Below, piece by piece: positions 36,738 to 46,648 of a stretch of DNA of 64,000 nucleotides. How positions within the stretch are numbered: position 1 is the first letter of the stretch; the number at the start of each line of letters is the position of its first letter. Made by a program: the position numbers and the translations under genes. Source of the stretch: Nocardia ninae NBRC 108245 (GTDB lineage: Bacteria; Actinomycetota; Actinomycetes; Mycobacteriales; Mycobacteriaceae); assembly GCF_007990755.1 (NCBI RefSeq), contig NZ_BJXA01000013.1:62001-126000 (forward strand), written 5' to 3'. The notes beneath the pieces were generated by a model. That model saw only the letters and a program-made list of their open reading frames with translations. It did not search any database and was not told where the DNA came from.

Positions 36738-38371
36738 TCGTCGGCTCCCGAATCACTCTGCACCGCAGCGGGTTCCCGCAGCCGGAAGCGCTGTAGCTTG
36801 CCGGTCGGGGTGCGCGGCAGGGCATCGACGAACGCGATGGCCCTCGGATACTTGTACGGGGCCACCGCCTGTTTCACGAAATCCTGCAACTCCGCCACCA
36901 TCCCGTCGTTCGCCTCGACCTCCGCGCGCAACACCACGTACGCCTTGACGATCTGACCGCGATCTTCGTCGGGCACGCCGACCACCGCACAATCGACCAC
37001 CGCCGCATGCCCGGCAAGCGCGTCCTCCACCTCGGGTGCGGCGATGTTGTAGCCGGACGACACGATCATGTCGTCGGAGCGCGCCTGATAGTGGAAGTAG
37101 CCGTCGACGTCGATCGAGTAGGCGTCGCCGGTGTAATTCCAGCCGTCGCGCACATAGACCGTCTGCCGATCGTCGGCGAGGTAGCGACAGCCGGTCGGCC
37201 CGCGCACCGCGAGCAGTCCGATCTCGCCGGGGCCCAACGTGTTTCCCGCCTCGTCCACGATGCGCGCCTGATATCCGGGCACCGGTAGACCGGTCGCGCC
37301 GGGCCGGGCATGCGCCTCGTCGGCGGCGATGAAGATGTGCAGCATCTCGGTGGCGCCGATGCCGTCGATCAGCTCGAGGCCGGTGGCGGTGCGCCAGCGG
37401 GCCCGGGTGCTCGGCGGCAGCGGTTCGCCCGCCGAGACGCATTTGCGCAGCGAGGTGCCGCGTAGGTCGTAGCGGGCGAGGATCCGATAGGAGGTGGGTG
37501 CGGTGAACAGCACGGTCGCGCCGAACTCGGTGATCGCGTCGAGCAGCAGTGGGGGAGTGGCCTGTTGGAGCAGCACCGCCGAGGCGCCCACCGACATCGG
37601 AAACAGCAGCAGCCCACCCAGGCCGAAGGTGAAGGCCAGTGGCGGGCTGCCGATGAACACATCGTCGGGTGCCGGGCGCAGGATGTGCTGCGGGAAGCAG
37701 TGGCAGATCGCCAGCACGTCGCGGTGGAAGTGCATGGTGGCCTTGGGAACTCCGGTGGTGCCGGAGGTGAAGGCGATGAGGCAGACGTCGTCGGCGGCGG
37801 TGGCCACCGTGTCGAACCGGCCGTCGTGGCGGGCCATCAACGCTTCGAGCCCGTCGTCGGAGGTGCTGTGGAAGTAGCGGACCCGGTCGAGCGTCGGGCA
37901 CGTTGCCGCTACCGCCTCGATCCGGGCGGACAGTGCGACATCGCAGAGCGCGTGCGTGATTCGCGCCTTCTCGACGATCTGGGTGAGCTCCTTGACCCGT
38001 AGCAGCGGCATGGCCGTCACGGCGATGCCACCCGCCTTCACGACGGCGAACCAGCAGGCCGCGAGCATGGGCGTGTTCGGGGCATTCAGCAGCACCCGGT
38101 TGCCCGGCACCAAGCCCATGTCCTGCACCAGCACCGCCGCGATGCGGTTGGCCCGGTCGTTCAGGTCCGCGTAGGTCCACCGCGGTCCACCCGGCGCCTG
38201 CACGCACAGGCGGTCGCCGTTGCCGTCGGTCAGGTGGCGTTCAAGTAGTTCACTCGCGCAATTGAGTTGGGCCGGGAACTGGAGTTCGGGCAGGTCGAAC
38301 AGGAGGTCCGGCCACTGTTCGAGCGGGGGCAGGTTGTCACGGGCGAAGGTATCGAGGTGCGCGCTTGTCAT
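36734..38371 (-). CDS. 2-aminobenzoate-CoA ligase (AMP-forming)
   Basis: A 545-residue acyl-adenylate-forming enzyme that activates a benzoate-type acid with ATP and CoA. The P-loop is AFTSGTTGVPKATMH, the adenylate motif is LIDGIGATEML, the hinge is YTGDAYSIDVDGYFHY, and the C-terminal lysine is in RTPTGKLQRFRLRE. Residues 1-60 are the usual benzoate-ligase N-terminus. The assignment to 2-aminobenzoate rests on the operon, which contains a 2-aminobenzoyl-CoA monooxygenase/reductase. It overlaps the RidA gene by ATGA; the ATG at 38371 was preferred over a longer upstream frame with no family match. Confidence 0.83.
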   Translation of the reverse strand: MTSAHLDTFARDNLPPLEQWPDLLFDLPELQFPAQLNCASELLERHLTDGNGDRLCVQAPGGPRWTYADLNDRANRIAAVLVQDMGLVPGNRVLLNAPNTPMLAACWFAVVKAGGIAVTAMPLLRVKELTQIVEKARITHALCDVALSARIEAVAATCPTLDRVRYFHSTSDDGLEALMARHDGRFDTVATAADDVCLIAFTSGTTGVPKATMHFHRDVLAICHCFPQHILRPAPDDVFIGSPPLAFTFGLGGLLLFPMSVGASAVLLQQATPPLLLDAITEFGATVLFTAPTSYRILARYDLRGTSLRKCVSAGEPLPPSTRARWRTATGLELIDGIGATEMLHIFIAADEAHARPGATGLPVPGYQARIVDEAGNTLGPGEIGLLAVRGPTGCRYLADDRQTVYVRDGWNYTGDAYSIDVDGYFHYQARSDDMIVSSGYNIAAPEVEDALAGHAAVVDCAVVGVPDEDRGQIVKAYVVLRAEVEANDGMVAELQDFVKQAVAPYKYPRAIAFVDALPRTPTGKLQRFRLREPAAVQSDSGADE

Positions 38372-38406
38372 GGTCGAACCTTGTGGGAGAGAAGGAAAAT
38401 CGTGGG

Positions 38407-39573
38407 TCAGGTGTTCGCGGTGTCGCGCAGGAGTTCGCGGGCGATGATCAGCTGCTGCACCTCGGTGGCGCCCTCGTAGATGCGCAGGGCCCGGATGTCG
38501 CGGTAGAGCCGCTCGACCGGCCGGTCGCGGACCACCCCGAGGGCGCCCCACATCTGGACGGCGGCGTCGATAACCCGTTGGGCGCCTTCGGTCGCGGCCA
38601 TCTTCGCCATGGCGGCCTCACGGGTGACGGATCGTCCTTGGTCGCGCTGCCAGGCGGCGCGATAGGTGAGCAGGGCGGTCGCGTCGATCGTGGTGGCCAT
38701 CTGCGCGAGTTCGGACCTGGTCAGCTGGAAGTCGGCCAGTACGCCGCCGAACATCTGCCGCGACGTCACCCTGGTGAGCGCCTCGGCCATGGCGTGCCTG
38801 GCGAAGCCGACGGCGGCGGCCGCCACCGAGGTCCGGAAGATGTCGAGGGTGCGCATCGCGAGGCCGAATCCCGCACCCGCTTCGCCGAGTCGTTTCGTAG
38901 CGGGTATTCGGCAGCCGTCGAAACGAAGCCGGGCCAGCGGATGCGGGGCGATCACGTCGATCCGTTCGGCGATGTGCAGGCCGGGGTTGTCCGCGTCGAC
39001 GAGGAACGCCGAGATGCCCCGTGCGCCTTTGTCTTCCCCCGTCCGGGCGAAGACCACGTAGAAGTCCGCGATACCGCCGTTGGAGATCCACGTCTTCTCC
39101 CCGTCGATGACGAACTCGTCGCCGTCGGCGCGTGCGGCGCACGACAGCGCGGCGGCATCGGAGCCCGCGTCGGTCTCCGAGAGCGCGAACGCCGCGATCG
39201 CCGTACCGGCGGCCACCCCGGGCAGGTAGTGGCGCTTCTGCTCCTCGGTGCCCGCGAGACTGATCGCGCCGGAGCCGAGTCCCTGCATGGCGAACGCGAA
39301 GTCGGCGAGCGCGTCGTGCTCGGCCAGTATCTCGCGCGCCAGACATACTGTGCGCGTGTCGATCCGGTCGTGAATTCCGCCGAACTCGGTTCCGGCGACG
39401 GCGTGTCGCAGCCAACCCGCATCGCCGAGAGCACGAACCAGCTGACGGCAGCGATCATCGAGATCGGCGCCACCGCCCTCGGCCAACTGATCGGCGGCCC
39501 AAGCACGCAGTGTGGCAGCCAGTTTCCGGTGCTCGTCCTCGAAAAAGGGCCAGTCCCAGTGTTCTTCGGTCAT
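38407..39573 (-). CDS. acyl-CoA dehydrogenase
   Basis: A 388-residue FAD-dependent acyl-CoA dehydrogenase. Motifs are [15 protein letters not shown] (substrate/FAD region), [17 protein letters not shown], and the C-terminal [18 protein letters not shown], where the glutamate is the probable catalytic base. In this operon it could oxidise the saturated ring-derived acyl-CoA during beta-oxidation-like breakdown. The ATG follows aagggaactagcg. The enoyl-CoA hydratase gene ends two bases upstream. Confidence 0.9.
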   Translation of the reverse strand: MTEEHWDWPFFEDEHRKLAATLRAWAADQLAEGGGADLDDRCRQLVRALGDAGWLRHAVAGTEFGGIHDRIDTRTVCLAREILAEHDALADFAFAMQGLGSGAISLAGTEEQKRHYLPGVAAGTAIAAFALSETDAGSDAAALSCAARADGDEFVIDGEKTWISNGGIADFYVVFARTGEDKGARGISAFLVDADNPGLHIAERIDVIAPHPLARLRFDGCRIPATKRLGEAGAGFGLAMRTLDIFRTSVAAAAVGFARHAMAEALTRVTSRQMFGGVLADFQLTRSELAQMATTIDATALLTYRAAWQRDQGRSVTREAAMAKMAATEGAQRVIDAAVQMWGALGVVRDRPVERLYRDIRALRIYEGATEVQQLIIARELLRDTANT

Positions 39574-39575
39574 CG

Positions 39576-40427
39576 CTAGTTCCCTTCGAACTTCGGGCGC
39601 TGCTTGGCCCGGAACGCGTGATAGGCGCGCGCGAAATCCTCGGTGAGCATGCACAGGGCCTGGGCCTGGGCCTCGGCTTCGATGGCCTGATCCACCGTCA
39701 TCGACCACTCCTGGTGCAGCATGGTTTTGGTGATGCCCTGGGCGAAGGTCGGCCCCTCGGCCAGGCGGCGCGCGAGCTGCCCGGCGGCGTCGAGCACGTC
39801 CTCCGGTTCGGCGAGCTGGTTGAAGAACCCCCACGCGTACGCCTCGTCGCCGGTCATCGCGCGGCCGGTGTAGAGCAGCTCGGAGGCGCGACCCTGTCCG
39901 ATGATCCGCGGCAGCATCGCGCACGCCCCCATATCGCACCCGGCGAGCCCGACCCGGGTGAACAGGAACGCCGTGGTGCTGCGGGCGGTGCCGACGCGCA
40001 GATCGGACGCCATCGCGAGGATCGCGCCGGCCCCGGCGCAGACTCCGTCGACGGCGGCGACGATCGGTTGCGGGCAGGCCCGCATCGCTTTGACCAGGTC
40101 GCCGGTCATCCTGGTGAACCGCAACAGCTCCGGCGCGGGCAGCGCGATCAGCGGGCCGATGATGTCGTGCACGTCGCCACCGGAGCAGAAGTTCGCCCCG
40201 GCGCCGTGCAGCACGATCACCGTGACATCGTCGGCATAGGCCAAGCGGCGGAACAGATCTCGCAACTCGGCATAGGAGTCGAAGGTCAGCGGATTCTTGC
40301 GCTCCGGGCGGTCGAGCACGATCGTGCCGACACCCTCGCGCACTTGCCAGCGGAAGTGGGTGCTCGCGTAGTCGGCGAGCGTCGTGCGGTTGGCGGCGCG
40401 CAGGGCGGGGTCGAGGTTCTGGGTCAT
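39576..40427 (-). CDS. enoyl-CoA hydratase/isomerase family protein
   Basis: A 283-residue crotonase-fold enzyme. The oxyanion hole is made by [15 protein letters not shown] and [14 protein letters not shown]; a [18 protein letters not shown] segment holds the usual acid site, where one of the two glutamates expected in hydratases is not evident. It probably hydrates or hydrolyses the ring-derived enoyl-CoA. The ATG overlaps the MarR stop by one base (TGATG), so it is translated with the upstream genes. Confidence 0.87.
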   Translation of the reverse strand: MTQNLDPALRAANRTTLADYASTHFRWQVREGVGTIVLDRPERKNPLTFDSYAELRDLFRRLAYADDVTVIVLHGAGANFCSGGDVHDIIGPLIALPAPELLRFTRMTGDLVKAMRACPQPIVAAVDGVCAGAGAILAMASDLRVGTARSTTAFLFTRVGLAGCDMGACAMLPRIIGQGRASELLYTGRAMTGDEAYAWGFFNQLAEPEDVLDAAGQLARRLAEGPTFAQGITKTMLHQEWSMTVDQAIEAEAQAQALCMLTEDFARAYHAFRAKQRPKFEGN

Positions 40428-40969
40428 CAGCGGTCCCGGTGGTTCGGTAGTGGGGCGTGGTTGTCGGCGTGGTCTGCCGTCGCGGCGAGGTGGACGCGCA
40501 GCCTGCCGAGCAGGTCGAACAGCGCCTGCTCGTCGCCGCGGCCGAACCCGGCGAACATCTCGGTGAGCCAGCGTTCGTGTTCGGCGGCCATCTCGTCGAA
40601 GCGGGCGCGGCCGAGGTCGGTGAGCCGGACCAGCGTCGCGCGCTTGTCGATCGGGTCCGGAACCCGGTCGACCCAGCCCTCGGCGACCAGCTGATCGGTC
40701 AGGCCGGTGACATTGCCGCCGGTCACCATGAGATAGCGGGACAGCGCGCTCATCCGCAGGCCGTCGTGGTGCCGGTCTAGCTGGGCCAGGTAGTCGAAAC
40801 GGGGGAGCGTGGTGGCGAACCGCGTCCGTAGCCGGGTGCGGATCTCCTGCTCGATCTCGTTGGTGGTGGCCAGCAGTCGCAGCCACAGCCGCACATCGAG
40901 GTGGTCGCCGGATATGGTGCGGGCCTCCATGCCGATGCGTTCGTCGCCGAGCTCCGGGTGGGTGGTCAC
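40427..40969 (-). CDS. MarR-family repressor of the operon
   Basis: A 180-residue winged-helix regulator of the MarR family. The DNA-binding core is [23 protein letters not shown] followed by the wing [13 protein letters not shown]. The gene lies inside the operon between the SDR and hydratase genes, starts GTG one base after the SDR stop, and so is made with the pathway enzymes. It most likely represses the operon until a pathway CoA-thioester or acid binds, acting at the 28-bp dyad at 44130-44157 (inference). Confidence 0.87.
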   Translation of the reverse strand: MTTHPELGDERIGMEARTISGDHLDVRLWLRLLATTNEIEQEIRTRLRTRFATTLPRFDYLAQLDRHHDGLRMSALSRYLMVTGGNVTGLTDQLVAEGWVDRVPDPIDKRATLVRLTDLGRARFDEMAAEHERWLTEMFAGFGRGDEQALFDLLGRLRVHLAATADHADNHAPLPNHRDR

Positions 40970-40970
40970 C

Positions 40971-41759
40971 TCACATCACCTCCCCGCCGCTGATTGAAAT
41001 CGACTGTCCGGTCAGCGAAGCCGCGCCGTCCGAGCAGAGCCAGGCGACGGTGTCGGCGACCTCGTCCGGCTCGATCAGCCGGCCCTGCGGGTTGTGCCGG
41101 GTGAAGGCGGCGCGCGCGGCTTCGGCACTGCGGCCGGTGGTTTCGATCACGTGGGTCACGCTCTCCTGCAACAGGTCGGTGTCGGTGAAGCCGGGGCAGA
41201 CCGCGTTCACCGTGATCGGCGTGCCCGCGAGTTCCAGTGCCAGTGCGCGGGTCAGCCCGATCACGCCGTGCTTGGCCGCCGCGTACGCGGTGACGTACGG
41301 GTAGCCGCGCAGGCCCGCGGTGCTGGCGACGTTGACCACCCGGCCCCGCCCGGTCGCGCGCATGTCGGCCACCGCGTTCCTGGTGCAGAGGAAGGTGCCG
41401 GTGAGGTTGACGGCGAGCATGCGCTGCCACAGCTCGTCGCTGGTGCGTGCCAACGGTGCGCTGGCCGCCTGACCGGCGTTGTTGATCAGGATGTCGACCG
41501 CGCCGTGTAGCTCGCGGGCTTGGTCGAACGCGGCGGTGACGGCGGCCGGATCGGTGACGTCGCACGCGATGGCGAGCGCTTGGGCCGACTTCGGCAGCCC
41601 GGCAACGGTTTCGGTGGCGCGCGCCAGATCCCGCGCCACCAGGGTGAGGCGGGCGCCGTCGTGCGCGAGCCTGCGGGCGATGGCGGCGCCGATGCCGCGG
41701 GAGCCGCCGGTGACGAACGCGTGCCGATCGGCAAGACCGGGCTCGGCCATGCCGGTCAT
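40971..41759 (-). CDS. short-chain dehydrogenase/reductase (3-hydroxyacyl-CoA dehydrogenase type)
   Basis: A 262-residue classical SDR. It shows the TGGSRGIG nucleotide motif, NNAGQAAS, the catalytic serine in [10 protein letters not shown] and the YAAAK tyrosine-lysine pair, ending [15 protein letters not shown]. In the pathway it could oxidise a beta-hydroxyacyl-CoA or reduce the ring ketone. The start overlaps the upstream monooxygenase stop by ATGA (ATG at 41759); a second ATG three codons on is also possible. Confidence 0.88.
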   Translation of the reverse strand: MTGMAEPGLADRHAFVTGGSRGIGAAIARRLAHDGARLTLVARDLARATETVAGLPKSAQALAIACDVTDPAAVTAAFDQARELHGAVDILINNAGQAASAPLARTSDELWQRMLAVNLTGTFLCTRNAVADMRATGRGRVVNVASTAGLRGYPYVTAYAAAKHGVIGLTRALALELAGTPITVNAVCPGFTDTDLLQESVTHVIETTGRSAEAARAAFTRHNPQGRLIEPDEVADTVAWLCSDGAASLTGQSISISGGEVM

Positions 41760-44098
41760 CCTTTCCCCGCCGCCGCGGCGGCCTGCTGGCGCTGGATGTT
41801 CGCCTCGAATTGCCGCTTGGCGGCGCCGTACTGCTTGGGCCAGGCGAGCTCGGTGTAGCCGATCCTGGCCGCCTCGGTGAGGGTCCAGGCCGGGTTGGCC
41901 AGATGCGGGCGGGCGATGGCGCACAGGTCGGCGCGACCGGCGGCCACGATGCTGTTCACGTGGTCGGCCTCGGAGATCGCGCCGACCGCGATGGTGGGGA
42001 TGCCCGCCTCCTGGCGCACCCGGTCGGCGAACGGTGTCTGCCACATCCGCCCGAAGGTCGGTTGCTCCTGCTTGGTCACCTGGCCCGAGGAGCAGTCGAT
42101 CAGGTCGGCACCGGCCTGTTTGAAGCACCGCGCGATCTCGACGGCGTCGGCCGGGGTGATGCCGCCCTCGGCCCAGTCGTGCGCCGAAATACGCACCGAC
42201 ATAGGCAGTTCCGTCGGCCAGGCGTCCCGCACTGCCTTGAACACTTCCAGCGGATAGCGCAGCCGGTTCGCCAGCGACCCGCCGTAGGCGTCGGTGCGCT
42301 GGTTGGTGAGCGGTGAGATGAAGCTCGACAACAGATAGCCGTGCGCGCAATGCAATTCGAGCCAGTCGAAGCCTGCCCCGGCACCGCGGCGGGTGGCGTC
42401 GACGAATTGTGTTGTCACCTCGTCCATGTCGGCCCGCGTCATCGCCCGTGACCACTGGCTGATGCCGGGCAGGTATTGCTGCGGCGAGGCCGAGATCAAC
42501 GGCCAGTTCGGCTCGTCGTCGTCGGGGGTGAGCGGTTGATCGATGCCGTCCCACATGCGGCGGGTGGAGCCCTTGGCGCCCGAATGACCGATCTGCAGGC
42601 CGATTTTCGCGTCGGAGTTGTCGTGTACCCAGTCGACGATGCGCTGCCATGCTTGTTGCTGTTCGTCGGTGTACAAGCCAGGGCAGCCGGGCGTGATCCG
42701 GCCCGTCGGGCTGACGCAGGTCATCTCGACGAAGACCAGCCCGGCACCGCCTTGCGCGCGGGCGCCGAGGTGCACCAGATGAAAGTCGCTGGGGACGCCG
42801 CCGACGGCGGAGTACTGGGCCATCGGCGAGACGATCACTCGATTCTTCAGCGTCACCGACCGGGCCGTGTACGGCGTGAACATCGGTGGGACGGAAGGCT
42901 CTTCGGCGGTGCGCGAGATTCCCGCCCGTGCGTCGAACCAGCGTTCGTAATTCTCCAGCCAGCCCTTGTCACGCAGCCGCAGATTCTCGTGACTGATGCG
43001 CTGGCTGCGAGTGAGCATCGAGTACATGAACTGCTCGGGTTCGAGTTGGTCGCAATAGCGTTCGCCGCACACCTCGAACCACTCCATGGCGTTCCAAGCC
43101 GCGTTCTGTAACCGGAGCGCGTCGATCGAGCGGATCTGCTGGTAGTGCTCGAGAACTGCGGGCAGGTCCGCCGGTGTGTCGCCGTGTTCGCCGAGTTGGC
43201 GGACCAGTTCGATGGCATCTTCGAGCGCCAGCTTGGTGCCGGAGCCGATGGCGAAGTGGGCGGTGTGTACGGCGTCGCCCATCAGCACCACGTGGCTGTT
43301 TCCGGTTTGCAGCCACCACTTCTCGCATTTGACCCGCTGGAAGTTCTGCCACCCCGAGCCCGGCAGGTGACGGGAGTTCGTCATCAGCTTCTCGCCCTGC
43401 AGGTTGTCGGCGAACAGCCGTTCGCAGAACGCCACCGACTCGTCCGGGCGGGCCTGGTCCAGGCCGTGTGCGCGCCACACGCGCTCCGGTGCCTCGACGA
43501 TGAAGGTGCTGGTGTTCTCGTCGAACTTGTAGATGTGCGCCTGGATCCAACCGTGTTCGGTCTGGACGAAGTCGAAAGTGAAAGCGTCGTACGGCTTCTC
43601 GGTGCCGAGCCAGATGTAGCGGTTCGGGCGCGTCACGAGGTCGGGCACGAAGACGTCCCGGTGCTCGCCGCGGATCTTGGAGGAGATGCCGTCGGCGGCG
43701 ACGATCAGGTCGGCGTCGGGGAACTCGTTGGCGGAGTTGACCTCTCGATCGAACTCGAGCTTTACCCCGACCTCTTCGCACCGCGCCTGCAGGATGTTCA
43801 GCAGTTTCTTGCGGCCGATGCCGACGAAGCCGTGCCCGCCGGAGCGCAGCACGCGGCCCTTGAACCGTAACTCGATGTCGTCCCAGTGGTTGAACGCCGA
43901 TTGGATCCGGTCCGCGGTGGCCCGATCCCACACCCGCATGTTCTCCATGGTGGCGTCGGAGAAGACCACGCCCCAGCCGAAGGTGTCGTAGGGGCGGTTG
44001 CGTTCGACCACGGTGACCTCGTGATCGGCGTTGAGCTGCTTCATCAGCAACCCGAAGTACAGGCCGGCGGGTCCGCCGCCGATGCACACGACCTTCAT
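41756..44098 (-). CDS. 2-aminobenzoyl-CoA monooxygenase/reductase (bifunctional)
   Basis: A 780-residue two-domain enzyme. Residues ~1-385 are an FAD monooxygenase with [20 protein letters not shown] at the N-terminus and [20 protein letters not shown] as the second FAD motif. Residues ~400-765 are an old-yellow-enzyme-like FMN reductase ([13 protein letters not shown], then [18 protein letters not shown] and [11 protein letters not shown]). This fusion is the 2-aminobenzoyl-CoA monooxygenase/reductase (also annotated as salicylyl-CoA 5-hydroxylase/oxidoreductase), which hydroxylates and dearomatises the ring of the CoA thioester. It is the first gene of the operon; GAGGAG precedes the ATG and a 28-bp dyad lies just upstream. 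Confidence 0.9.
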   Translation of the reverse strand: MKVVCIGGGPAGLYFGLLMKQLNADHEVTVVERNRPYDTFGWGVVFSDATMENMRVWDRATADRIQSAFNHWDDIELRFKGRVLRSGGHGFVGIGRKKLLNILQARCEEVGVKLEFDREVNSANEFPDADLIVAADGISSKIRGEHRDVFVPDLVTRPNRYIWLGTEKPYDAFTFDFVQTEHGWIQAHIYKFDENTSTFIVEAPERVWRAHGLDQARPDESVAFCERLFADNLQGEKLMTNSRHLPGSGWQNFQRVKCEKWWLQTGNSHVVLMGDAVHTAHFAIGSGTKLALEDAIELVRQLGEHGDTPADLPAVLEHYQQIRSIDALRLQNAAWNAMEWFEVCGERYCDQLEPEQFMYSMLTRSQRISHENLRLRDKGWLENYERWFDARAGISRTAEEPSVPPMFTPYTARSVTLKNRVIVSPMAQYSAVGGVPSDFHLVHLGARAQGGAGLVFVEMTCVSPTGRITPGCPGLYTDEQQQAWQRIVDWVHDNSDAKIGLQIGHSGAKGSTRRMWDGIDQPLTPDDDEPNWPLISASPQQYLPGISQWSRAMTRADMDEVTTQFVDATRRGAGAGFDWLELHCAHGYLLSSFISPLTNQRTDAYGGSLANRLRYPLEVFKAVRDAWPTELPMSVRISAHDWAEGGITPADAVEIARCFKQAGADLIDCSSGQVTKQEQPTFGRMWQTPFADRVRQEAGIPTIAVGAISEADHVNSIVAAGRADLCAIARPHLANPAWTLTEAARIGYTELAWPKQYGAAKRQFEANIQRQQAAAAAGKG

Positions 44099-44129
44099 GC
44101 GCTCTCCTCAGAAGTCGCGGTAGCCAGTA

Positions 44130-44157
44130 CTTTACAACTAAAGCTTTAGGCATAAAG
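44130..44157. promoter_or_regulatory. 28-bp dyad, probable MarR operator of the 2-aminobenzoate operon
   Basis: The site reads CTTTA-caa-CTAAAGCTTTAG-gca-TAAAG. The central 12 bases are a perfect palindrome and the outer 5-mers are also symmetric, so 22 of 28 positions fit two-fold symmetry. It lies 32 bases before the ATG of the first operon gene, in an A+T-rich patch unlike its surroundings. Binding by the operon's own MarR protein is inference. Confidence 0.75.
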
Positions 44158-44207
44158 CATTTTCACCGGATCGGGGAGCTGTGTGCGGCGGTGTCACGCC
44201 ATGACGC

Positions 44208-44570
44208 CTACCAGGGTCTGCGGATGCGCCGCGGGCTGGCGAACCAATCCTGCTGGTAGTCGGGGTGATCGGCGTACGGCTGCGCCAAGGCCCGCAGGAT
44301 CTCCTTGGCCAGCTTCTTGGACTCGTCGGCTTTCGAATCGCCGAACAACCAGGAGAACGCGGCTTCTTCGTCCAGCCAGGACCAGTCGTCTTCCTCTGCC
44401 TTCTTCTTGTGATCGCGTTCCAACGCCGCCAATACCGCGCGTTTGGCGGCACATTCGGCGAGGATGCGCCGGCTCGACCAAGGGCCTTGCCCGCCTCGGT
44501 GCTCGGCGGCGCGCGCCTCGGCTTCGTCGTCCAGAATGCGGGCTCGTACGAAATGCGCCAGGGATTTCAT
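44208..44570 (-). CDS. DUF6221 family protein
   Basis: A 120-residue protein of the actinobacterial DUF6221 family (the pattern HFVRARILDDEAEARAAE at the start and LAQPYADHPDYQQDWF at the end). The middle is charged and helical (a KKKAEEDDWSWLDEE region). Function unknown; family members are common in actinobacterial chromosomes and phages. The ATG follows TACCGT (-10, 44577-44582) by six bases with no ribosome-binding site, so it is probably leaderless. Confidence 0.75.
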   Translation of the reverse strand: MKSLAHFVRARILDDEAEARAAEHRGGQGPWSSRRILAECAAKRAVLAALERDHKKKAEEDDWSWLDEEAAFSWLFGDSKADESKKLAKEILRALAQPYADHPDYQQDWFASPRRIRRPW

Positions 44571-44576
44571 GAATTC

Positions 44577-44582
44577 ACGGTA
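44577..44582 (-). promoter_or_regulatory. -10 element for the leaderless DUF6221 gene
   Basis: Reverse-strand TACCGT, six bases before the ATG at 44570, fits the TANNNT leaderless pattern. No -35 was assigned. Confidence 0.4.
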
Positions 44583-44640
44583 GATACGGGTGCGCAGGGT
44601 AGGCGTCGGTCGAAAGGAGGACCGGGATGGACCGGCGGCG

Positions 44641-45453
44641 TCATTCGTTGCGCAGGTCGTCCTCCGTGGCGCCGAGGCGCCAGTAGCCGCGAAAGGTCAC
44701 ATCCGCCTTAGGGATCCGTCGTTCGGTGACGAGGTGGCGGCGCAGGGCGCGGACGACGCCGGATTCGCCGGCGATCCACGCGTAGGGCCGCCGTTCCGGG
44801 AGTGCGGCGGCGCGGACCGCGTGCACGATGCGGCCACGGTCGCGGTCCTCGTGCACCAGCCAGGTGATCTCGGCGTCTGCCTCGGTGGGCAGTTCGCGGC
44901 GATCGGCCTGGTGCGGGACCTCGATCCAGACCTTGGCGACGGTGCCGGCGGGCAGCGATTCGAGGATGCTTGCCGTCGCGGGCAATGCCGTCTCGTCCGC
45001 GGCGAGCAGGACCCAGCCGGCCTCGCCGGGCGGGCGGAAGGCGACGCTGCGGTTGTCGCTGTCGCATGGTCCGAGGATGGTGACCCGATCGCCCGGCTGC
45101 GCCCGCGCCGCCCAGCGTGCGGCCGGTCCGCCGTCGGCGTGCGGGACGAAGTCGATATCCAATTCGGCAGTGTCGGGCCGATGTTCGCGCGCGGTGTAGG
45201 CGCGCATCACCGCGCGAACGGCCGGGTCGGCGGCCCGCCATTCGGCGAACCAGTTGTCCCCGGCGTCGACCGGTACCCAGGGCCTTTGCTGGCCGGGGTG
45301 GGGCAGGAACAGCGACAGGCTCTGATCGCGGCCGCCGCTGGCGAAGCCCTCCAACGGCGCACCGCCGAACACGATGCGGAGCTGGGACGGGCTGAGCAGT
45401 TCGGTCCGCAGGACCGGCACGTTCTCGAAGAAACGAAAAGGCTGGGCGCGCAT
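44641..45453 (-). CDS. siderophore-interacting protein (FAD/NAD(P)H ferric reductase)
   Basis: A 270-residue SIP-family flavoprotein that reduces ferric siderophores and releases iron in the cytoplasm. The N-terminal half is the ferredoxin-reductase-like beta barrel with the FAD motif RAYTAR. The C-terminal half is the NAD(P)H-binding domain with WVLLAADETALPATASILE, VWIEVP and YAWIAGESGVVRALRRHL. It follows the substrate-binding-protein gene by 11 bases and shares its promoter and iron box. Confidence 0.9.
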   Translation of the reverse strand: MRAQPFRFFENVPVLRTELLSPSQLRIVFGGAPLEGFASGGRDQSLSLFLPHPGQQRPWVPVDAGDNWFAEWRAADPAVRAVMRAYTAREHRPDTAELDIDFVPHADGGPAARWAARAQPGDRVTILGPCDSDNRSVAFRPPGEAGWVLLAADETALPATASILESLPAGTVAKVWIEVPHQADRRELPTEADAEITWLVHEDRDRGRIVHAVRAAALPERRPYAWIAGESGVVRALRRHLVTERRIPKADVTFRGYWRLGATEDDLRNE

Positions 45454-45464
45454 GGGAATCCTTG

Positions 45465-46490
45465 TCAGGTCACTTTGCCGGAGCGGCGGACGGCGTCGGC
45501 CAGATCCTCGAGCAACGGTGCGACACCGGCGTGCGAGAACCGGAAGATCGGTTGCCAGCCGACGACCTGATCGGCCCGCACCGCGGGCAGGCCGCGCCAG
45601 ACCGGATTGGCGGCAAGCGCTTCCGGCGACAACGTGCCGGAACGGCGGTCGAGCAGGATCAGGTCGGCCCGGTATTTGTCGGTGTGCTCCCAGCTGAGCT
45701 CCTCGAAGAAGCCGTCCGGGGTGACGTTGTCCGGGGTGACCATGTCGACGCCCAACTCCGCGAAATAGCGCAGGTCGGTGGACATTCGCGGGTCGGAGAC
45801 GTAGAAGATCCCCTGCGCGGCGGAGGCAGCCATCACGCGCAGGCCGGGTTGCTGCGCGGCGGCCTCGCGGATCGCCTGGGACGCGGCGTCGAATCGGGAT
45901 TTGGCCTGGGTTGCCTTGGGCGCGTTCAGGTCCGCGCCGAGTGTGCGCGCGAGCTCGGCGTAGCGCGCGATGATCTCCGGCAGTGTCCGGCGTGCGATGC
46001 GTACCGTGGCGACATTCGGATTGATCGCCAGAATCTTTTCCTTGCTCTCGTCCGGGATGTACCAGAGCCGGTCGGGCACATACATGTCGGTGACGAGGAG
46101 ATCCGGTTCGAGCGCCGCGTACTTCTCGACGTTGAACTCGCCCCAGTTGTTGCCGAGCACGGTCAGTTTGCCGAGGTCGAGATCACCCGCCAGGGGCGCC
46201 GGTTCGCCTGCTGTCGTGCGTGTTTCACCGAAGACCCCGACGATGCGGTCCTGCAGGCCGTAGTCCGCCAGCAGCGCGGCGGAGCCGGCGAACGCGACGA
46301 TGCGGGACGGGACCTCCTTGGTGTGGATGGTGTTGTTCCGATCATCGGTGAACGACCAGCCGCCCGGTCCGGTGTACTGCTCGTCGGCGGGCCGGCCGGT
46401 GCACGCGGTGACAGCGGCGCCGAGCCCGACTGCGCAGGCGGTCGTGAGCAGGCGGCGGCGGGAGATATGGATTGTGTCCATGGCGGCCAT
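45465..46490 (-). CDS. iron-siderophore ABC transporter substrate-binding lipoprotein
   Basis: A 341-residue periplasmic (cell-envelope) binding protein of the FepB/FecB type. The N-terminus has a twin-arginine signal (SRRRLL) and a lipobox AVTAC, so it is probably a Tat-exported lipoprotein. The fold motifs are VPSRIVAFAGSAALL and LEPDLLVTDMYVPD, ending in a helical lobe. It delivers ferric siderophore to an ABC permease that is not in this window. ATG at 46490 or 46481 could start it; neither has a strong ribosome-binding site. An iron box lies 20 bases upstream, so iron starvation should derepress it. Confidence 0.88.
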   Translation of the reverse strand: MAAMDTIHISRRRLLTTACAVGLGAAVTACTGRPADEQYTGPGGWSFTDDRNNTIHTKEVPSRIVAFAGSAALLADYGLQDRIVGVFGETRTTAGEPAPLAGDLDLGKLTVLGNNWGEFNVEKYAALEPDLLVTDMYVPDRLWYIPDESKEKILAINPNVATVRIARRTLPEIIARYAELARTLGADLNAPKATQAKSRFDAASQAIREAAAQQPGLRVMAASAAQGIFYVSDPRMSTDLRYFAELGVDMVTPDNVTPDGFFEELSWEHTDKYRADLILLDRRSGTLSPEALAANPVWRGLPAVRADQVVGWQPIFRFSHAGVAPLLEDLADAVRRSGKVT

Positions 46491-46509
46491 TAGAACGACC
46501 CATCGCCGG

Positions 46510-46528
46510 TTAGGCAAGCCTAACCTGA
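46510..46528. promoter_or_regulatory. DtxR/IdeR iron box
   Basis: On the reverse strand this 19-mer is TCAGGTTAGGCTTGCCTAA. It matches the IdeR/DtxR consensus TTAGGTTAGSCTAACCTAA at 16 of 19 positions. It lies 20 bases before the ATG of the siderophore-binding-protein gene and includes TAGGCT as a likely -10. Repression by the iron-loaded regulator is the expected control. Confidence 0.85.
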
Positions 46529-46648
46529 ATGAGGTTGATCACGGGCGGAGCGGTGGGGTGTGCCGATCTCGGGCCAATGCTGTTGCTGCGGAAGATGACC
46601 GGGCCAGACCATCCCGGACCGGCGGACTGCGCGGCTGTGGTGCAGACC

